A stretch of DNA of 64,000 bases from contig NZ_JAFBIT010000001.1 of assembly GCF_021531715.1 (NCBI RefSeq), forward strand, positions 310,001 through 374,000, given 5' to 3'. Source of the stretch: Anaeromassilibacillus senegalensis. GTDB lineage: Bacteria > Bacillota > Clostridia > Oscillospirales > Acutalibacteraceae. Below, piece after piece: positions 60,216-64,000 of this stretch. The position numbers and the translations under genes are program-made. Position 1 is the first letter of the stretch. Each line of letters starts with the position of its first letter. Under the pieces are notes generated by a model. It was given only the letters and a program-made list of their open reading frames with translations. It ran no database searches and was not told the origin of the DNA.

Positions 60216-60854
60216 ATGACGGATTATGAGATCAAAGTGCAGAATTTCCGGTGCCTGAACGCCGTCGCCAGAAAAGGCGAAACGGTGTTTGTCGGCTCGT
60301 CTCTGTGTGAGCTGTTTCCGATCAGCGAGATGCTGCAGAATGTGGAGCCGCGTCTGCGCGTCTATAACCGCGGCATCGGCGGCGATGTAACGGACGGTCT
60401 GCTCGAGCGCATGGAGGAATCCGTGTTTGCCCTCGAGCCAAAGAAAGTGTTTATCAACATCGGCACGAACGATATCAGCCGTCCCGGCTATACGCGCGAG
60501 CGTTTGCTTGCGCAGTACCGGAAGATTCTGGAGATGATACAGACGCGGCTGCCGGAAACGAAGATCTACGTGATGAGCTATTATCCTGTGAACCGCGAAC
60601 TGCCGGGGATGGATCCCGAACATGTCCGCGAGATGTTCGGCGCGCGCACGAACGAGGAACTGCGCGTGGTGAACGCAGAGCTCGAGCGCATGGCGGCGCA
60701 GCTTGGCTGCACGTACATCGACGTGTTCGACTGCCTGACCGACGAGCACGGCAATCTGCGCGTGGCGTACACCATTGAGGGCATGCATATGTATGCAAAC
60801 GGCTATGCGGTTGTTCTGGAGCGCCTCATGCCGTATCTTTTGGAGGAAGTATGA
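60216..60854 (+). CDS. SGNH/GDSL-family hydrolase
   Basis: The ATG at 60216 is 9 bp after GAGGAG; the upstream open frame crosses the divergent promoter. The 212 residues have FVGSSLCELFP (catalytic Ser), NRGIGGD (block II Gly), INIGTNDISRPG (block III) and a final EGMHMYANGY with the His. Probably an esterase/deacetylase. Its stop overlaps the start of the next gene (ATGA), so it is coupled to the esterase-metallohydrolase fusion. Confidence 0.88.
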   Translation: MTDYEIKVQNFRCLNAVARKGETVFVGSSLCELFPISEMLQNVEPRLRVYNRGIGGDVTDGLLERMEESVFALEPKKVFINIGTNDISRPGYTRERLLAQYRKILEMIQTRLPETKIYVMSYYPVNRELPGMDPEHVREMFGARTNEELRVVNAELERMAAQLGCTYIDVFDCLTDEHGNLRVAYTIEGMHMYANGYAVVLERLMPYLLEEV

Positions 60855-62344
60855 TGAACAATCTTGTGATGAAGGAAATCAAAAAATCCGGTCAATACCT
60901 GAATGCGGCGCTGTATGTGCCAAAGACGGAGCCGGAGGAGAAATATCCGCTCGTGCTGTTTCTGCACGGCGCGGGAGAGCGCGGGGAGGACATCCATAAG
61001 GTACTCGATTTCACGCCCGGCGCAGACGCCTTTACGGCGGAGAGCTGGCAAAAAGAGCATCCGTGCTTCGTCCTGATGCCGCAGTGTCCGGACGGCAAAA
61101 CATGGCTGCCATTTATCGATCTGCTGGCCGATGCGCTTAGCCGCCTGCCGCGCGAGTATCCCATCGATGTGTGCCGCATCTATGTGACCGGCGTTTCGCT
61201 GGGCGGCGCGGGCACATGGGCGCTGCTCGCAAAGTGTCCGCATCTCATCGCGGCGGCCATGCCGATCTGCGGTTATTCAGATCCGTTTGCGGTGCGTGCG
61301 GCGAAGCATGTGCCGGTCTGGGCGTTCCATGCGGCAGATGATCCGGTCGTGCCTGTTACCGGCGAATACCATTCCCCGCATGGCCCGCACGGCGTCGGTA
61401 CACGCATGATCGTTTCGAGTCTGCGCTCTGCCGGAAACCGGGATGTGCATTACACGGAGTATCCCGCGGGCTATATGGAAAAAGAGTGGAAAACACACCC
61501 GCACGCTTCGTGGGCGCCTGCCTACAATACAAAGGAAGCGCTCGAGTGGATGCTCACAAAGACGCGTCTCGACCGATACGAGATCGAGCTGATCTGCCCG
61601 GGCGTGTTCTACATTGAAGATTTCAACAACGATTCGATGTATCTGGTTGAGGGTAAGGAAAAGGCGCTGCTGATCGACACCGGTCTCGGCGGCGGAGATT
61701 TTCGCGCCATGGTCGAATCGCTCACGACTTTGCCGGTGGAGCTTGCGGTCACGCATGCGCATCTCGACCATATGCGGCTCAGCTATCTTTTTGACCGGTT
61801 CTACATGTCCAAAAAGGATCTGCCGCTTGTGCCGCGCGTACAGGATGCGTTCCCGGAGAACACCTCGGCGGCGGGAAACGTCATCGATATTCGCGATGGC
61901 GACGTGATCGACCTCGGCGGCGTGGAGATCGAGGTGGCGGAGGTCTGCGGCCATACGCCCGGCTCTGTTGTGTTCATCGATCGCACGCACAAGTGCGTCT
62001 TCACCGGCGACGCGCTCGGCCTGTGGATGCAGGTTCCGATGGCGCTGCCGATCAGCGAATATAAGACCTATCTGCTCCGTCTGCGGGAAAAGCTTCGGCA
62101 GGAAGGATACACGGAGCTTGCGTTCCTCGGCGGACACCGCCGGCAGGAGGGCGGTCTGTTCCCGATGGAGGACGTCTATATCCCGAACAGCTACGAAAAG
62201 CTCGAGGATATGATCGTGTTGTGCGATCTGGTGCTCGCGCACGAAACGGAGGAGCGCCCGTATCCGGTGAATTTCGGCGAGCCCGCGCTCGAAGCGTCCT
62301 ATCGCACCGCCAATATGGTCTTTAAAGAATCGGTGCGGAAATAA
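60851..62344 (+). CDS. Alpha/beta-hydrolase esterase fused to a metallo-beta-lactamase domain
   Basis: Residues 1 to about 235 are an esterase/dienelactone-hydrolase-like domain (LVLFLHGAGERG, catalytic Ser in VTGVSLGGAGTW, Asp in HAADDPVVP). Residues from about 248 to 497 are a metallo-beta-lactamase fold with His302-x-His304-x-Asp306-His307, the later His in CGHTPGS, Asp in FTGDAL and the last His in GGHRRQ. Both active sites look complete. Two hydrolases in one chain suggest two steps on the same ester or lactone. It is coupled to the SGNH gene before and the serine hydrolase after. Confidence 0.85.
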   Translation: MMNNLVMKEIKKSGQYLNAALYVPKTEPEEKYPLVLFLHGAGERGEDIHKVLDFTPGADAFTAESWQKEHPCFVLMPQCPDGKTWLPFIDLLADALSRLPREYPIDVCRIYVTGVSLGGAGTWALLAKCPHLIAAAMPICGYSDPFAVRAAKHVPVWAFHAADDPVVPVTGEYHSPHGPHGVGTRMIVSSLRSAGNRDVHYTEYPAGYMEKEWKTHPHASWAPAYNTKEALEWMLTKTRLDRYEIELICPGVFYIEDFNNDSMYLVEGKEKALLIDTGLGGGDFRAMVESLTTLPVELAVTHAHLDHMRLSYLFDRFYMSKKDLPLVPRVQDAFPENTSAAGNVIDIRDGDVIDLGGVEIEVAEVCGHTPGSVVFIDRTHKCVFTGDALGLWMQVPMALPISEYKTYLLRLREKLRQEGYTELAFLGGHRRQEGGLFPMEDVYIPNSYEKLEDMIVLCDLVLAHETEERPYPVNFGEPALEASYRTANMVFKESVRK

Positions 62345-62345
62345 A

Positions 62346-63623
62346 ATGAACCTTTCACCGTTTCTCGCTGCATGCGGCGCTGCGGCGGATGTGCATTTGA
62401 CCCATTTCCTTTGCGTTACGCCGGTGGGCATCGCGGCGCAGTATGCCGCGCCGCCTTACCGCATGGATACACTGCGGCTCTGCTATTCGATGACGAAATC
62501 CTTCACATCGCTCGCAGTCGGCATCGCGTGGGGACAAGGGCTTCTGGCACTCGATGATTTGATCGGCGATATTCTGCCGGACTGTATGCCGGAGGATCGC
62601 GGTCATCCCGCGTGGGAAATCCGCGTGCGCGATTTACTCACGATGTCGGGCGGCATCGGGGAGAATACATACAGCGCGCTGTTCGGCGAGCCGGATTGGG
62701 TGAAGGCGTATCTGCATCAGGATTTCCCGCACCCGCCCGGCGGCGTTTACCTGTACAGCACGCACGGCTCGCATGTGCTTTCGGCGCTTGTCGAGCGTGT
62801 TTCGGGGCAGTCGCTTGAGGATTTTCTGAACCGCTATCTGTTTCATCCGATGGGGATTTTCGAAGCCCAGTGGGAACGCGCGCCGGAGGGACGCATTGCG
62901 GGCGGCATGGGGCTGAGCCTCTATCCCGCATCGCTCGCAAAGATCGCACAGATGCTTTTGAACAGCGGCGCATACGGCGGGCAGCAGCTTCTACCCGCAG
63001 CGTATCTCGATCTGGCAGCGGCTGTGCAGATCAAAAAACAGGGTCACGATCCCGAGGCGGTATACGGCGGGGACGGCTACGGCTTTCAGTTTCACATCGG
63101 CAAGCACGAACATTACCGCATGGATGGTGCGTTCGGGCAGATCTGTCTCATTTGTCCCCAAAAACGGCTCGCGTTTGTGGCGCTCTCGTCCGGCTCAAAA
63201 ACCGAGTCGCTGCTCCGGCTGATTTATACGCACTTCCTCGAGGATGCGCCGCCGTTTTCCGCCGGCATATACCGCATGGAGGAAAATCCGATGCACATCC
63301 GAACGCTGGCACTCAGCGGAGATTGGGAAGACGGTACGCTGACGCTGCAAACAGACACCGGCGTGCAGACGCTTCGGTTCCGATTGAACGGCGAAACATG
63401 CGGCCGGACAGTGTTCATCAAGGATTTGCAGACGCATGAGCAGACATATGTCTGCCGGGCGGCCTGGCGGGACGGTCTGGAGCTGACTGTGCACTATATC
63501 GAGACGCCGTATATCGCGGTGCATCGGCTGTCCTTTTTGGAAAACGCCGTGCGACTGGATTTTCAAATCAACGTCAGCTTCACGCTGAAGGATTTTGCCG
63601 CCGTGGGGATCTTATGTACATAA
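62346..63623 (+). CDS. Serine hydrolase, beta-lactamase/AmpC-like family
   Basis: The 425-residue protein has the Ser-x-x-Lys motif in CYSMTKSF, the Tyr motif in YLYSTHGSH and the HPMG/GGMGLSLYPASLAKIAQ segment typical of class C-type esterases and peptidases. The third motif (KTG equivalent) is not obvious; the HYRMDGAFGQ segment may replace it. Residues from about 300 form an extra beta-rich C-terminal domain. No signal peptide is present, so a cytoplasmic esterase is likelier than a beta-lactamase. It is 1 bp after the fusion gene. Confidence 0.82.
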   Translation: MNLSPFLAACGAAADVHLTHFLCVTPVGIAAQYAAPPYRMDTLRLCYSMTKSFTSLAVGIAWGQGLLALDDLIGDILPDCMPEDRGHPAWEIRVRDLLTMSGGIGENTYSALFGEPDWVKAYLHQDFPHPPGGVYLYSTHGSHVLSALVERVSGQSLEDFLNRYLFHPMGIFEAQWERAPEGRIAGGMGLSLYPASLAKIAQMLLNSGAYGGQQLLPAAYLDLAAAVQIKKQGHDPEAVYGGDGYGFQFHIGKHEHYRMDGAFGQICLICPQKRLAFVALSSGSKTESLLRLIYTHFLEDAPPFSAGIYRMEENPMHIRTLALSGDWEDGTLTLQTDTGVQTLRFRLNGETCGRTVFIKDLQTHEQTYVCRAAWRDGLELTVHYIETPYIAVHRLSFLENAVRLDFQINVSFTLKDFAAVGILCT

Positions 63624-63684
63624 AAAAGGAGCAGTTCATGCGGCACTTATGGGGGAAAGGCAGCCGCATGGCCTGCTCCTTTTT
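63623..63684 (+). terminator. Terminator after the hydrolase operon
   Basis: AAAAAGGAGCAG (63623) and CTGCTCCTTTTT (63673), with an inner CATGCGGC/GCCGCATG stem: a long bipartite hairpin. Confidence 0.85.
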
Positions 63685-63800
63685 CTTGCGGCATAAACAG
63701 GGAGCAAACACAGCATGCACAAATGGTTTGTTGAAACTAACTGACCCGCCCGATATTTCGACGAAAATGCGGGGAGGTGCGGTTTTTCAAGAAAAAACGC

Positions 63801-63856
63801 TTGACAAATCCTTTTGTCGGTCGTATTCTATTTATTGGTTAGCATAAGCTAACCAA
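63801..63856 (+). promoter_or_regulatory. feoA promoter with a DtxR-like iron operator
   Basis: TTGACA (63801-63806), 17 bp, TATTCT (63824-63829). Directly downstream is TTGGTTAGC-ATAA-GCTAACCAA (63835-63856), a perfect 9-bp palindrome close to the DtxR/IdeR box. Repression when iron is plentiful is expected. The gap 63685-63800 shows nothing else. Confidence 0.75.
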
Positions 63857-63915
63857 ATTTAAAGGCTATAAGTTAGAATTAACTAACTAATGCGATGGAA
63901 AGGAAGGCGGTCGTC

Positions 63916-64000
63916 ATGCCGCTGTCATTTGCAAATGTCGGTGAGGAGAACATCGTGAAAAAGGTGGGCGGGAAAGCCGAGGTGCGTGCGCATCTGGAGA
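63916..64000 (+). CDS. feoA: FeoA-family ferrous iron transport protein, start only
   Basis: AAGGAAGG precedes the ATG at 63916. The visible 28 residues (MPLSFANVGEENIVKKVGGK then EVRAHLE) match the beginning of short FeoA/SH3-like proteins of Clostridia. The gene runs off the window. The iron-type operator upstream supports the call; feoB is presumably next. Confidence 0.75.
   Translation, partial: MPLSFANVGEENIVKKVGGKAEVRAHLE

Noticed and set aside
62346-63623. A true beta-lactamase resistance gene
   Set aside because: No signal peptide and no clear KTG motif; it is in an operon of esterases.

Overview
The window reads as chromosomal DNA of an endospore-forming, anaerobic gut-type member of the Clostridia (Bacillota). 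It carries an alpha/beta-type small acid-soluble spore protein, a BofC-like protein, a class A penicillin-binding protein, AGGAGG ribosome binding sites, TTGACA-N17-TATAAT promoters and many plant-glycan genes. The right part (about 38-64 kb) is visibly richer in G+C than the left 38 kb, which is mostly acquired DNA.

Region 1 (1-6.6 kb and 19.85-22.6 kb) is one mobile or accessory element. It holds the end of a restriction-type helicase gene, a DUF6809 gene, a 1.4-kb non-coding block, several small unknown genes, a lone HK97-fold capsid gene and two tandem large serine recombinase genes. The non-coding block contains five inverted-iteron modules of identical geometry (2516-3204), a likely structured RNA with its own promoter and terminator (3346-3553), and two further iteron modules (3737-3939).

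Region 2 (6581-19852) is a 13.27-kb element inserted inside the first of those recombinase genes. Its layout fits a capsid-forming phage-inducible chromosomal island (cf-PICI): tyrosine integrase, CI-like repressor, excisionase-like protein, VapE-type primase/helicase, an iteron origin, portal, protease-capsid fusion, connector, HNH nuclease, large terminase and head-closure protein, but no tail or lysis genes. A type II restriction-modification pair is the cargo at the left end. The 8-bp direct repeat GAAAAAGA marks both ends, and joining across it restores the recombinase reading frame exactly.

Region 3 (22.6-24.4 kb) is a defence pair: a Shedu (SduA, DUF4263) nuclease-like gene followed by a small protein with a HEPN R-x4-H motif.

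Region 4 (24.5-37.8 kb) is a sugar uptake and catabolism locus: AraC regulator, three Gfo/Idh/MocA dehydrogenases, two ABC permeases with a lipoprotein binding protein, and an unusual XRE-helix-turn-helix/GH51 arabinofuranosidase fusion. It shows decay: a ThuA gene start joined to the end of a GH13 gene, a cut DUF1015 gene and an MFS fragment.

Region 5 (37.9-49.5 kb) is bounded by near-identical tRNA-Thr/tRNA-Tyr genes in opposite orientation (tRNA-Lys is also on the left). Between them lie SGNH hydrolase, pyruvate-kinase-C-like, YgiQ radical SAM, GH36-like, TetR (with a perfect palindromic operator), GH1, ROK kinase and GH3 genes, a beta-glucoside-type module.

Region 6 (49.5-64 kb) is core chromosome: GNAT acetyltransferase, SASP, BofC-like protein, PBP1A, a threonine-synthesis operon (ACT regulator, homoserine dehydrogenase, homoserine kinase, aspartokinase), nucleotidyltransferase, D-2-hydroxyacid dehydrogenase, an SGNH/esterase-metallo-beta-lactamase/serine-hydrolase operon, and the start of feoA under a DtxR-like operator.
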